A DNA stretch of 30,217 bases from an uncultured Mediterraneibacter sp. (GCA_934418295.1 CAKRWZ010000014.1:1-30217), one strand, 5' to 3'; numbered from the stretch's first letter, positions 1 through 8,121 are shown. A program made the numbers and translations. The notes: generated by a model from the letters alone, not told the origin.

Positions 1-5
1 ATTAT

Positions 6-78
6 GGGATCTTAGCTCAGCTGGGAGAGCATCTGCCTTACAAGCAGAGGGTCACAGGTTCGAGCCCTGTAGGTCCCA
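6..78 (+). tRNA. tRNA-Val (anticodon TAC)
   Basis: A complete cloverleaf is visible. The acceptor arm GGGATCT pairs with AGGTCCC (one T-G wobble), followed by discriminator A78. The anticodon stem TCTGC/GCAGA holds loop CTTACAA with anticodon TAC at 39-41, and the T arm carries the usual GGTTCGA. The CCA end is not encoded. It lies 26 bases before tRNA-Leu on the same strand, so the two are probably co-transcribed; the promoter lies outside the window. Confidence 0.97.
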
Positions 79-104
79 TTTTTTTATTTAAAAATAAATT
101 ACAT

Positions 105-190
105 GCCGCAGTGGCGGAACTGGCAGACGCCCGGGACTTAAAATCCCGTGGGTAGTGATACCCGTACCGGTTCGATTCCGGTCTGCGGCA
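105..190 (+). tRNA. tRNA-Leu (anticodon TAA)
   Basis: A class II tRNA of 86 bases. The acceptor arm GCCGCAG pairs with CTGCGGC, with discriminator A190. The anticodon stem CGGGA/TCCCG holds loop CTTAAAA with TAA at 139-141. The long variable arm (around 149-165) is typical of leucine tRNAs, and the T loop has GGTTCGATTCC. CCA is not encoded. Confidence 0.97.
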
Positions 191-204
191 TTAAGTAAAA
201 TGGG

Positions 205-240
205 AGAAACGTTGAAATTACAGCGTTTCTCTTATTTTTT
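205..240 (+). terminator. Intrinsic terminator of the tRNA-Val/tRNA-Leu unit
   Basis: A 10 bp stem (AGAAACGTTG with CAGCGTTTCT, one wobble) and a loop AAATTA are followed by a U-rich tract ending in six T. It begins 14 bases after tRNA-Leu and separates the tRNAs from the eutH-like gene. Confidence 0.88.
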
Positions 241-300
241 AAGCATAAAAATTTTTTTGGAGAGCACCCTATACTTTAAAGACAAAGGAGGATTTGAAGT

Positions 301-1494
301 ATGAGTGTATTTGCGGACAGTATCAGGAGCTGGGCGGAAAATCTTTCGGTGAATTCGGTCATCATGATGATTATGATGATTTTTATGCTGGTTGGGGCAG
401 TAGATAAGATTTTAGGAAATAAATATGGCTATGGAGAAAAATTTGAGGAAGGATTCCAAGCGATGGGACCATTGGCACTTTCTATGGCGGGAGTGGTAGC
501 AGCGGCACCTGTGCTGGCCAAGCTGCTGGGACCGGTCATTTCTCCGCTGTACAAAGCGGTGGGAGCAGATCCGTCCATGTTTGCGACAACGCTGCTTGCC
601 TGCGATATGGGTGGGTATCCGATGGCAATGGAGCTGGCATCTAATGAGGCGGTTGGAAACTTTGCGGGATTGATTTTGGGAACGATGATGGGGCCGACAT
701 TGGTGTTTACGATCCCGGTGGCATTGGGCTTGATCGCGAAGCGGGATCGGGCTTATCTGGGCGCAGGGATTTTAGCAGGACTGATCACAATTCCTTTAGG
801 CTGTATAGCCGGCGGTCTGGCCATGCGCTTTTTTACGCCGTATACTTTATCCTTTCAGACGATTCTTATCAATCTGATCCCGGTAATTGCGATTGCGGTA
901 TTGATTATTTTAGGGTTGTGGTTTGCGCCGAAAAAAATGATTTCAGGCTTCGGTATTTTTGGAACGGTGATCACGATTTTGATCACCGCGTTTACGGCGA
1001 TTGCCATTTTTCAACAGATTACGGGAATTATGTTTCCGGGATTGGAGATCATGTCGCTTCCGGACGAAAAGACAGGGCTGACGCCATTGGATGAGGGACT
1101 CTTGATCTGTGGACAGATCGCAATCGTCCTGGTGGGAGCGTTTCCGATGATAAAATGGATTACAAATAAGTTTGAGAAGGCTTTAAAACGATTGGGAAAA
1201 ATACTGGGGATCAATGGACCGGCATCAGCAGGCCTGGTAGCTACCATGGCGAATAATATTGCCATGTTCCACATTATGGGAGAAATGGATCCGAAAGGGA
1301 AGTTGCTGAATGTGGCGTTTGCGGTTTCGGCAGCCTTTGTTTTTGGAGACCATCTGGGGTTTACGGCAGGAGTAAATCCGGAGATGATCACGCCGGTGAT
1401 CATCGGAAAGCTGGTTGCAGGGATCAGTGCGTTGTTTGCAGCATATTTACTGGCGCCGAAGCTGTTGCGTAAAATCGAGGTAAGAGATGAATGA
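301..1494 (+). CDS. eutH: Ethanolamine transporter EutH family protein
   Basis: A 397-residue, very hydrophobic protein with about ten membrane segments, the size and character of EutH. Family members carry ethanolamine across the cytoplasmic membrane. The N-terminal stretch around residues 20-60 and the glycine-rich CDMGGYPMAMELA segment (about 100-112) resemble EutH. The start is well placed: AAAGGAGG lies 9 bases upstream of ATG 301. A gene this short of partners is unusual, because eutABC, eutD and shell protein genes normally accompany eutH and none is seen here. The only possibly related function nearby is the choline/ethanolamine-kinase-like gene at 5763. Transport of ethanolamine for phospholipid or head-group use rather than catabolism is an inference. 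The converging gene at 1572 is only 77 bases away with no strong terminator between. Confidence 0.88.
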   Translation: MSVFADSIRSWAENLSVNSVIMMIMMIFMLVGAVDKILGNKYGYGEKFEEGFQAMGPLALSMAGVVAAAPVLAKLLGPVISPLYKAVGADPSMFATTLLACDMGGYPMAMELASNEAVGNFAGLILGTMMGPTLVFTIPVALGLIAKRDRAYLGAGILAGLITIPLGCIAGGLAMRFFTPYTLSFQTILINLIPVIAIAVLIILGLWFAPKKMISGFGIFGTVITILITAFTAIAIFQQITGIMFPGLEIMSLPDEKTGLTPLDEGLLICGQIAIVLVGAFPMIKWITNKFEKALKRLGKILGINGPASAGLVATMANNIAMFHIMGEMDPKGKLLNVAFAVSAAFVFGDHLGFTAGVNPEMITPVIIGKLVAGISALFAAYLLAPKLLRKIEVRDE

Positions 1495-1571
1495 TGGCTA
1501 GAGCCAAATCCGAAGTAAGATGAATGATGGATGAAGAGCAAACCAGAAGAAAAAGATAAATAAAGTGCAAA

Positions 1572-2459
1572 TTAACGAAGTACGTTTTGCATATCTTCCG
1601 GCAAAGGGGCAGTGAAATCCATATTCTGTCCGGTGATCGGATGGGTGAAGCACAATCGATAGGAGTGGAGAGCCTGACGGGTCATATATTCCATATCAGG
1701 GTTGTAAAGATAATCGCCGATCAGAGGAAAGCTCAGATACTTCATATGAATGCGGATCTGGTGGGTGCGCCCGGTTTCCAGTTTTAAAGCGAGCAGGCTG
1801 TGTCCGTTGGCTTCGCTTAATACCTTATAATGTGTGACAGCAGATTCACCATTTTCAAAGTCTACGACCCGTTCGATAACAGAGCCGGGTTTGCGGGAAA
1901 GAGGGGCATTGATGGTGCCGGCAGAGGGCTGCACGTGTCCCCGGACGATGGCGCGGTATTCCCTGTGGATTTCTCTGTGGCGGGTCATGGCAGAGAGGAT
2001 AGCAGAGCTTACCATGTGTTTGGCGATCAGAGTGAGGCCGGAGGTGTCACGGTCAAGGCGGTTACAGCAGCGGAACGTAAAAGGGATTCCTTGCTGCTGG
2101 TAATACCAGACCAGGGCGTTGGCCAGGGTGTTTCGGTAATTGTTCATGGAGGGGTGCACCGGCATACCGGCGGGTTTGTTGACGAGCAGGATGTCCTCAT
2201 CTTCATAGAGAATAGACAGAGGAAGCTCCACCGGCGGAATCAGCGGGGATGAAGAGTTTTCTTGGATATGAACAGTTAAAAGATCTCCTGCGGTGAGGGG
2301 ATCTTTTAAGTAAGACCATTTGCCGTTGATCAGGATGCTTTCCGGCATCTTTTTCAATTCGGTAAAATTTTGTTTTGAATAACCGTGTCTGCGGAGAAAT
2401 TGTTCGATCCGCAGACCGTTTTCATTTTCGGTAATGGAATAGGTCAAAATGCGTTCCAT
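1572..2459 (-). CDS. RluA-family pseudouridine synthase
   Basis: A 295-residue protein that would isomerise specific uridines in rRNA or tRNA to pseudouridine. An S4-like RNA-binding region covers roughly residues 14-70, followed by the synthase domain. The family motif appears as NRLDRDTSGLTL with the catalytic aspartate at D136, and the later RTHQIRIHMKYL segment is also characteristic. The start at 2459 has AGGTGAT just upstream on the minus strand. It is the last gene of a probable three-gene minus-strand operon, 35 bases after the radical SAM gene. RluA-type paralogues are numerous in Clostridia, so the target site (RluD, RluC or other) cannot be assigned from sequence alone. Confidence 0.93.
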   Translation of the reverse strand: MERILTYSITENENGLRIEQFLRRHGYSKQNFTELKKMPESILINGKWSYLKDPLTAGDLLTVHIQENSSSPLIPPVELPLSILYEDEDILLVNKPAGMPVHPSMNNYRNTLANALVWYYQQQGIPFTFRCCNRLDRDTSGLTLIAKHMVSSAILSAMTRHREIHREYRAIVRGHVQPSAGTINAPLSRKPGSVIERVVDFENGESAVTHYKVLSEANGHSLLALKLETGRTHQIRIHMKYLSFPLIGDYLYNPDMEYMTRQALHSYRLCFTHPITGQNMDFTAPLPEDMQNVLR

Positions 2460-2494
2460 AAGATCACCTAGCTTTCATAGAAAAATAAATGGGT

Positions 2495-3091
2495 CTAGGT
2501 GTACTGGCGGACACGCAGTGTGATGCCCAGTTCATCAGCCAGTTTTTGGCTGGCAGCAATGTCTTCTGGAGAAATGACATCAACAACTGTTAATTTTACA
2601 TTTGGAATGTAGTCTTTGCACTCGGAAGCAAAGGCAAGCAAAGCATCGAAAGCGTCAGGGAAACGCGGACGGGTAATATATTGGTAACCTTCGCTGGTAG
2701 GCGCGTTCAAACTGATCGAGATCGTGTCGATGACTCCGGCAAGTTCCGGAACGATGTCACGGTTGTAGTAACGGTTTGCTAGTCCGTTGGTGTTCAAACG
2801 GATTTTCAAATGAAAATGTTTTTTGGCATAACGTGCAGAAGCAATCAGATTTTCCAGGGCACAGGTAGGTTCCCCATAGCCGCAGAATACCAATTCTTTG
2901 TAGCCGGAAAAATCAAACTGATCCATCGCGTCAGTGATCTCCTGAAGGGTGGGATCCTGCTTGTGCCAGAGGGTCTCGGCATCGCCGACCGAATCACCGT
3001 GGTTGCGGATGCAGAACCTGCAGTTGCAGTCGCATTTGTTTGTGATGTTTGCGTAAACTTCATCGCCGTAAGTATATATAATATCTGCCAT
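2495..3091 (-). CDS. Radical SAM protein of the TatD-associated family
   Basis: A 198-residue protein with a radical SAM cluster motif near the N terminus: C20-x3-C24-x2-C27 within NKCDCNCRFC, which would bind a [4Fe-4S] cluster and S-adenosylmethionine. GYGEPT (the SAM-contacting GGE-like motif) follows at about residue 72. The short length and start resemble the family often found beside or fused to TatD nucleases; no tatD gene is visible here. A start 63 bases further upstream is possible in the frame, but ATG 3091 has AGGAGG about 9 bases upstream and fits the family. The 17-base gap to the pyridoxamine kinase stop suggests co-transcription. The substrate is unknown. Confidence 0.88.
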   Translation of the reverse strand: MADIIYTYGDEVYANITNKCDCNCRFCIRNHGDSVGDAETLWHKQDPTLQEITDAMDQFDFSGYKELVFCGYGEPTCALENLIASARYAKKHFHLKIRLNTNGLANRYYNRDIVPELAGVIDTISISLNAPTSEGYQYITRPRFPDAFDALLAFASECKDYIPNVKLTVVDVISPEDIAASQKLADELGITLRVRQYT

Positions 3092-3108
3092 GATAAAAAT
3101 GCCTCCTG

Positions 3109-3990
3109 TTATAAATATTCGTCCTTTTTGAATGCCTGTGGTGTCAACATCCAAAGATGCGGCTCATAATCGGTTCCGTCGTTTCTGGGAACATGATGTT
3201 TGACGGAATCCTGCATCGCACACTCGATGAACTTTCCTGCCAGCCGGATCAAAGCTGCCGGGGAATCTCCCCGTGCGATCCCTCCGGTCAGGACAGATGC
3301 AAAGAGATCTCCGGTACCGGAAAAGCTGCCGCCGATATAAGGAAATGCAGAGAGTTCACCTTGTGTCGGGGCAAGATACAAATTTCCGATTTGGCTGAAT
3401 GCGCCGTTGGAATCAGAAATCGGAATGCCGGTTATGATGAAAGCGCGGGAACCGTTTTCCCAGAAAGGAGCAGCAGCAGCTCGCAGAGAATCCTGCAAGA
3501 TCTGCGGATCTGTGATCGATGAAAATGCAGAATAATCAGAATCAGTCAGCAGGCAAAACTCCGTAAGATTGGGTGTAACATAATCTGCCTGAAGCGCAAG
3601 CTGCTTCATCTGCCTGCAAAGCTCTGGTGTATACATTTTGTAGGGTTGTCCGTTGTCTCCCATCACAGGGTCTACCAAAAGGAAGGTGTCCGAAGTGCGG
3701 AAACTCTCCAAAAATCGGAAAATATGGTAGAATTGAGATTCACTGGCAATATATCCGGTATAAATACCCTGAAAGGATACCTGCATCGTTTCCCACTCCT
3801 GCCGGATGGCTTCCATGCGGTCGGTGTAATCGTCGCAGAAAAAGCTGGGATATCCGGTCTGCCCGCTCAAAACGGCAGTAGGATAAGGACATGGGGAAAC
3901 GCCCATGGCAGCGAGTACGGAGATGGCAGCGGTCAGAGAACAGCGGCCAAAACCGGACAAGTCATTGATCACAGCAACTTTTTTAGTCAT
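3109..3990 (-). CDS. pdxY: Pyridoxamine/pyridoxal kinase (PdxY-like)
   Basis: A 293-residue ribokinase-superfamily protein that would phosphorylate pyridoxamine or pyridoxal in vitamin B6 salvage. The N-terminal VINDLSGFGRCSLTAAI and the VLSGQTG segments are typical of PdxK/PdxY proteins. The anionic-hole and catalytic motif FSGTGDLFAS is present with catalytic Asp at about 228. ATG 3990 is chosen over a longer upstream frame because AAAGGAG lies about 8 bases before it on the minus strand. It leads the minus-strand operon with the radical SAM and RluA-type genes. Whether pyridoxamine, pyridoxal or hydroxymethylpyrimidine is preferred cannot be told; the GFGR start favours the PdxY side. Confidence 0.9.
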   Translation of the reverse strand: MTKKVAVINDLSGFGRCSLTAAISVLAAMGVSPCPYPTAVLSGQTGYPSFFCDDYTDRMEAIRQEWETMQVSFQGIYTGYIASESQFYHIFRFLESFRTSDTFLLVDPVMGDNGQPYKMYTPELCRQMKQLALQADYVTPNLTEFCLLTDSDYSAFSSITDPQILQDSLRAAAAPFWENGSRAFIITGIPISDSNGAFSQIGNLYLAPTQGELSAFPYIGGSFSGTGDLFASVLTGGIARGDSPAALIRLAGKFIECAMQDSVKHHVPRNDGTDYEPHLWMLTPQAFKKDEYL

Positions 3991-4074
3991 AATAAATGCT
4001 CCTTTGACGTGTGATAAAAGCCTGCCTTTAAAAGGATTACCGGACCTTTTAAATATGCCCGGCAACAAAAAGGG

Positions 4075-4094
4075 TATGAAAATGAATTTTCATA
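4075..4094. repeat. AT-rich inverted repeat upstream of the pyridoxamine kinase gene
   Basis: TATGAAAA and TTTTCATA form an 8 bp inverted repeat around the centre TGAA, in the 182-base gap between the DUF4317 stop and the pyridoxamine kinase start. It could be an operator or a weak hairpin. The rest of the gap shows no gene and no clear terminator for the DUF4317 gene. Confidence 0.35.
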
Positions 4095-4172
4095 TATACA
4101 GGATAACACAAAAATGGCTTTTGAAAAAATACCAGTTTTTGTGTTTTTAAACAAGCCAGACAAAACGATAGT

Positions 4173-5315
4173 TTATTGATCTTCTGCTTCTCGCAGTGTC
4201 CACACATCCAGACCGTTGATCTCTACATGGTCATCTACCGCGATCACCAGGCACTGGCGGCCATCGATGACCCGGGCTTCCACCAGATCAGTCCGCTCCG
4301 GGTTTACCTTGATTACAATATCCGGTGTGTGAATCTCAAATTGCCGGGTGTTGGTAAGGTTGGAGGCCAGAAGAGTCGTTTTTTCACCGGCAGTCTCAGA
4401 ATATTCTTGGTCGAACTGTTCCATTTTATCCGAAGCAACACCGCTGTGTTCAAAGAGTTTTCGCACATCCTGTTTGGAAAGCTCCAAAGGCTCATCGTTT
4501 TCTTTGGAAGCGGCCAACAGATCTGTGAGATTTTCATGGATGGATCGAACCACTTCATAGCTGCGGTCTTCGCCAAGGGTGTCGCTGATCAAAGTCTGGA
4601 ACATATCTTTTTGTTCGCCGGAAGAAATCGGCGGGCGGCAGCCCAAAACCTGTTCGATAAAAGGAATGTCCAGTTCTTCCGGTTTTTTGGAATAATAAAG
4701 CATGCCGTGTACATCCGGACCTCGATCCTGAAACAGAGGAAATAAAAAACCTTTGGCAGGAGCTTCCACGATCCAGTCCCGGATCCGGTCGATGATGCTG
4801 TTTTGTTCTGCGTCATAGCTTAAAGCTGCTTTGGAGAGACTGACCGGGCAAATGCTGCACATCAGATATTCGTAAACGTTGTCCGAGGCATCAAACATAT
4901 CCATCCCGTCAGAGGCGCGGCCGGGAATATCGTAAACGCCATGGATCAGGATGATGTAATAATGTTCCGGACAATCATAGTTCTCGATCACATCTTGATA
5001 AAAGGTGTTCAAAAGCTCGTCGTCCTCCAAACGGCTGTCCCGAAGCCGAAGCAGAAATTCCTGGCGTCCTCCGGGCTGTTCTTCCTCCATAGGAAATTCC
5101 ATATTCAAAAGATTGCGGCCGAAAGTACCGGAAAGGGTCTTTTTGAAAATGTCGAAATATTTAAAAATCTCCTCTTCAGGAAGAGAAAGAAAAGCCTCCC
5201 GGGAAAGGACGCGTACCTCCTTGTCAGCATCTACATAGCATCCGCACATGCGCGTAATAGCACAGTTCTGCGGCGAGAACTGACGGCGGATTTCCAGAAT
5301 TTCTTTTTTGTTCAT
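4173..5315 (-). CDS. DUF4317 domain-containing protein
   Basis: A 380-residue soluble protein with no signal peptide or membrane segment. The opening MNKKEILEIRRQF, the following CGCYVD segment and the overall length match the DUF4317 family, common in Clostridia and without an assigned function. The sequence is acidic and contains no motif that I can tie to an enzyme. ATG 5315 is preferred over an in-frame upstream start, since AAAGGAG lies about 8 bases before it. It is monocistronic as far as can be seen, with its own promoter at 5369-5397, back to back with the tRNA-Arg promoter. Confidence 0.85.
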   Translation of the reverse strand: MNKKEILEIRRQFSPQNCAITRMCGCYVDADKEVRVLSREAFLSLPEEEIFKYFDIFKKTLSGTFGRNLLNMEFPMEEEQPGGRQEFLLRLRDSRLEDDELLNTFYQDVIENYDCPEHYYIILIHGVYDIPGRASDGMDMFDASDNVYEYLMCSICPVSLSKAALSYDAEQNSIIDRIRDWIVEAPAKGFLFPLFQDRGPDVHGMLYYSKKPEELDIPFIEQVLGCRPPISSGEQKDMFQTLISDTLGEDRSYEVVRSIHENLTDLLAASKENDEPLELSKQDVRKLFEHSGVASDKMEQFDQEYSETAGEKTTLLASNLTNTRQFEIHTPDIVIKVNPERTDLVEARVIDGRQCLVIAVDDHVEINGLDVWTLREAEDQ

Positions 5316-5368
5316 ATGTAAATCTCCTTTTGTGGTTATTGAAATCAAATATTTATCGCTATTTTCCT

Positions 5369-5397
5369 ATTATATATTTAAAAAGAAAGAGAGACAA
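5369..5397 (-). promoter_or_regulatory. Sigma-70-type promoter for the DUF4317 gene
   Basis: Read on the minus strand, TTGTCT (5397-5392) and TATAAT (5374-5369) are separated by 17 bases. The start of transcription would be about 45 bases before ATG 5315. The -35 boxes of this promoter and of the divergent tRNA-Arg promoter are only 12 bases apart. Confidence 0.7.
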
Positions 5398-5409
5398 GTC
5401 AAAAAAAAC

Positions 5410-5438
5410 TTGACAATTTATTGGATTTGCTATAAAAT
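5410..5438 (+). promoter_or_regulatory. Sigma-70-type promoter for tRNA-Arg
   Basis: A perfect TTGACA (5410-5415) and TAAAAT (5433-5438) are separated by 17 bases. Transcription would begin near 5445, about 25 bases before the tRNA. The strength of the boxes fits a stable-RNA gene. Confidence 0.8.
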
Positions 5439-5469
5439 TATAAACGCTGTAAGCAAGATTTACAGTTAA

Positions 5470-5543
5470 GTGCGCATAGCTCAGCTGGATAGAGCGTCTG
5501 GCTACGGACCAGAAGGTCGGGGGTTCGAATCCTCTTGCGCACG
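5470..5543 (+). tRNA. tRNA-Arg (anticodon ACG)
   Basis: A complete cloverleaf. Acceptor GTGCGCA pairs with TGCGCAC, with discriminator G5543. The anticodon stem TCTGG/CCAGA holds loop CTACGGA with ACG at 5504-5506; A34 would be deaminated to inosine by TadA to read CGN codons. The T arm has GGTTCGAATCC. It is a single-gene unit with its own promoter and terminator. Confidence 0.97.
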
Positions 5544-5545
5544 TC

Positions 5546-5575
5546 AAAGACAAATCGAAAGATTTGTCTTTTTTT
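5546..5575 (+). terminator. Intrinsic terminator of tRNA-Arg
   Basis: A perfect 11 bp stem (AAAGACAAATC with GATTTGTCTTT) with a GAAA tetraloop runs into a T tract. It starts 3 bases after the tRNA end. Confidence 0.93.
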
Positions 5576-5639
5576 GTGTGGCGACGAGGAAAATGCGGCA
5601 TGCTTGCATCAATGGACTCAAATGGGTGTGTGGCGACGA
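5576..5639. repeat. Short direct repeat after the tRNA-Arg terminator
   Basis: GTGTGGCGACGA occurs at 5576-5587 and again at 5628-5639, 52 bases apart. The two copies flank a 40-base stretch with no reading frame of note. A position directly 3' of a tRNA gene invites thought of an integration scar, but no integrase or tRNA 3'-end duplicate is visible. Confidence 0.6.
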
Positions 5640-5679
5640 ATTTGCATTCTTAATTTTATGTAAAATGCACAAAGAAATA

Positions 5680-5708
5680 TTTACTTTTATGAAAAATAAG
5701 TATATAAT
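5680..5708 (+). promoter_or_regulatory. Promoter of the kinase/M20 peptidase operon
   Basis: TTTACT (5680-5685) and a perfect TATAAT (5703-5708) are separated by 17 bases. Transcription would start about 48 bases before ATG 5763. Confidence 0.65.
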
Positions 5709-5762
5709 TACTAAAAAGTCTTGTCTAAAAAGATTCGTATTGGAACAGGAAAGGAGAATATT

Positions 5763-6725
5763 ATGTCAAAGGTAGTAAAAACCAATATCGAAGAAGCGAT
5801 TGCAAGAATTGACGATTGGAAAGGAAAAGAGATCAGTTATGAGCCGGTGGCAGGTGGGATCACTAACCCGAATTTTAAAGTGACTGTGGACGGAACGGCG
5901 CATTTCCTGAAAATTCCGGGAGACGGAACGGATTTTATCGACCGTGAAAATTGTCATGAGGCCAATATGATCGCTTCCAAATCCGGTGTTGGAGCAAAGG
6001 TGGAATATTATTTTGAAGATACGGCAGTGGAAGTCTTTGAGTGGCTGGACGGATATCGTACCACGACGATGACAGACATGTATGATGAAAAGATCACGAA
6101 AGCTGCGGTACGCGCGATCCGTGATTTCCACAATCTTCCGGGGGCAGTGCTTCCGCTGGAGATGTCTGTGTTTGATCAGTGCCGGGATATGGTAGAGAGA
6201 ACGAAAGCTGGCGGAGATTATATGCCGCCGTGGCATGAGAAGTTTATGTGGCTGATGGACCGGACAGAGCGTGCATTTAATTATATCGGAGTTGAGAAAA
6301 AACCGTGCCATAATGATTATTGGTACAATAATTTTATGTGGGATGATGAAAAACAGAAAGGAAAAATCATCGATCTGGAGTATGCGTCCATGAACGATCC
6401 AATGTATGATCTCGGCGTTTTTATGCATAGCTTTTCCACTGATGAGATGGATCGTCAGGCAGTGATCGAATACAATAACGGTGTTTATGATGAGATCCTT
6501 TACATCCGGATGCAGCTGAATAAGATCGTTTCCGATATCAAATGGTCATATTGGGCATTGCAGCAGGCGGTCAATTCGAATGTGAAGTTTGACTATTTCA
6601 ACTGGTATACCGGCAAAGTGGCGCGTATCCGTTATTATTTTGCAGATCCGCGTATCGATGAATGGCTGAATAAACTGGAAGGAAGACCGGTTTGGAGAAT
6701 GCCTGGAGTTTGGGATACGATTTAA
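5763..6725 (+). CDS. Choline/ethanolamine-kinase-like phosphotransferase
   Basis: A 320-residue cytoplasmic protein of the aminoglycoside/choline kinase fold. It would transfer the gamma phosphate of ATP to a small hydroxyl compound, with choline or ethanolamine the leading candidates. The catalytic loop CHNDYWYNNFM gives H183, D185 and N190, and the metal-binding aspartate follows at D204 in IIDLEYA. The N-terminal GGITNPNFKV matches the nucleotide-binding loop of LicA-like kinases. The start ATG 5763 has AAAGGAGA 6 bases upstream; an upstream in-frame ATG at 5721 lacks a good site. It is 28 bases ahead of the M20 peptidase gene, so the two form an operon ended at 8041-8076. No licBC or licD partners are seen. 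The true substrate is unproven. Confidence 0.82.
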   Translation: MSKVVKTNIEEAIARIDDWKGKEISYEPVAGGITNPNFKVTVDGTAHFLKIPGDGTDFIDRENCHEANMIASKSGVGAKVEYYFEDTAVEVFEWLDGYRTTTMTDMYDEKITKAAVRAIRDFHNLPGAVLPLEMSVFDQCRDMVERTKAGGDYMPPWHEKFMWLMDRTERAFNYIGVEKKPCHNDYWYNNFMWDDEKQKGKIIDLEYASMNDPMYDLGVFMHSFSTDEMDRQAVIEYNNGVYDEILYIRMQLNKIVSDIKWSYWALQQAVNSNVKFDYFNWYTGKVARIRYYFADPRIDEWLNKLEGRPVWRMPGVWDTI

Positions 6726-6753
6726 GGCAGAACGGATAGAAAGAAGGGAAAAA

Positions 6754-8004
6754 ATGAATCAGTATTTCAAAAATATGGAAGAAGAATGGATCGCATTCTT
6801 GTCAGAGACTATTGCGACAAAACCGCTTTCCGGAGAAGAAAAAGGCTGTGCGGATATTTATATGAAAGCATTGGAGGAAATCGGCGCAGAGCATTACCGG
6901 GATGAAGCCGGAAATGTGATCGGCGTGATCCGGGGAACGGGAGAAGGACCGAACATCGTAAGTAACGGCCATATGGACGTCGTTCCGGAAGGAAATCTGG
7001 AAGCCTGGGAAGATTTAGATCCGTTTAAGGCAGTGGTAAAGGACGGAGAGATTTACGGAAGAGGCTCTGCAGATATGTTGTCCGGGCTTTCGGTACAGTT
7101 CTTTGCGTTTCGGGAGATTAAAAAGCTGGTGGATAAAGGAGCAAAACTGAGTGGTGACCTGACTTTTACGGCAGTTGTACATGAGGAGCCTGCAGAGAGC
7201 GCAGGAGCAATCTGCCTGTATGATAAATCTTTTCCGAAATATAATCTGAAAGCCGACCTGGTCTATCTGGGAGAACCGACCAACAACAACCTGAAGCTTG
7301 GGCAGAGGGGAAAAGTGGAACTGGTCATCGACGTATACGGAAAAGTGGCACATTCTTCCGCACCTTGGCGGGGAATCAGTGCAGTAGAAAAAGCACAGCC
7401 GGTGATCCAGGCGATTTTGAACAACTTTTATGAGACTTCGGTTACCCATGAGAAGCTGGGCTTTTCTGCGATGACGATCACGGATATTGTGGTGTCACCG
7501 GGCAAGATGTATTCCTGTGTGCCGGATCACTGTGAGATCACGGTGGACCGCCGTTATGTGCCGCCGATGACCATTGAAAGCTGTATCGCACAGGTGCAGA
7601 AATTTTTGGATTATCTGTCAGAAAAGGATCCGGATTTTAAAGCAGAAGTGCATCAGCGGATCAATCATCGCGTGTGTTACACGGGATATGAGACGGATGT
7701 GGCAAAACAGCATCCGGCCTGGATCGATGACAGAGATAACCCGTTGATCAATCTTACTTTTGAAGTGCTGCGCAGTCTGGGACAGGATCCGAAGGAAGAA
7801 TATAAGCTGGCAGGAACGGACGGAAGTATTTCCTGTGGTGTGCATAAAATTCCGACGATCATTTATTCGCCGGCGGAAGAAGCGTATTGTCATAAAGCGA
7901 AAGAGCATTTAAACATTGAAAAAGCGCTGAATGCCATCGAAGGATATACGGCGCTCTATTGTAAAATCTTTGGTTTGGATTTTGAGCAGTTCTGCGATAA
8001 ATAG
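6754..8004 (+). CDS. M20-family zinc metallopeptidase / amidohydrolase
   Basis: A 416-residue cytoplasmic hydrolase of the M20 family (dipeptidase, carboxypeptidase, deacylase). All metal ligands are visible: H73 and D75 in GHMDVVP, bridging D107 in GRGSADM, catalytic and ligand E144-E145 in HEEPAES, E174 in YLGEPTNN, and H380 near the C terminus in CHKAKEH. The lid/dimerisation domain would lie at about residues 185-295. Its overall look recalls the YgeY-type selenium-linked hydrolases, but no selenium or purine catabolism genes are near, so I do not give that name. The RBS GAAGGG is 6 bases before ATG. Partnered with the kinase-like gene upstream, it may act on a small amide or peptide in the same pathway. 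Confidence 0.88.
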   Translation: MNQYFKNMEEEWIAFLSETIATKPLSGEEKGCADIYMKALEEIGAEHYRDEAGNVIGVIRGTGEGPNIVSNGHMDVVPEGNLEAWEDLDPFKAVVKDGEIYGRGSADMLSGLSVQFFAFREIKKLVDKGAKLSGDLTFTAVVHEEPAESAGAICLYDKSFPKYNLKADLVYLGEPTNNNLKLGQRGKVELVIDVYGKVAHSSAPWRGISAVEKAQPVIQAILNNFYETSVTHEKLGFSAMTITDIVVSPGKMYSCVPDHCEITVDRRYVPPMTIESCIAQVQKFLDYLSEKDPDFKAEVHQRINHRVCYTGYETDVAKQHPAWIDDRDNPLINLTFEVLRSLGQDPKEEYKLAGTDGSISCGVHKIPTIIYSPAEEAYCHKAKEHLNIEKALNAIEGYTALYCKIFGLDFEQFCDK

Positions 8005-8040
8005 TTTTATAAAGGGGCACAGAAATATGTGAGAGATAAG

Positions 8041-8076
8041 AAAGTCTCCGGATGGAAGAAAATCCGGAGACTTTTT
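8041..8076 (+). terminator. Intrinsic terminator after the M20 gene
   Basis: A perfect 13 bp stem (AAAGTCTCCGGAT with ATCCGGAGACTTT), loop GGAAGAAA, and a T tract. It ends the kinase/M20 operon 36 bases after the stop codon. Confidence 0.93.
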
Positions 8077-8121
8077 ATCGCTGCGTTGCCCGAACCCCGC
8101 AAGTGGTAATTACTACAGCTG

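Noticed and set aside
1479..1531. Imperfect duplication of the eutH tail (GATGAATGATGG twice).
   Set aside because: Short and degenerate; no hairpin or motif suggests a function beyond local slippage.
5359..5601. An 80-codon minus-strand frame over the tRNA-Arg gene.
   Set aside because: It overlaps the tRNA, its terminator and both promoters, and is a common spurious call opposite tRNAs.
5576..5639. Direct repeat beside tRNA-Arg considered as attachment sites of a mobile element.
   Set aside because: Only 52 bases apart, not derived from the tRNA 3' end, and no integrase or phage gene nearby.
6754..8004. Naming the M20 protein YgeY (selenium-linked hydrolase).
   Set aside because: Similarity is general for M20 and no selenium or purine catabolism genes flank it.
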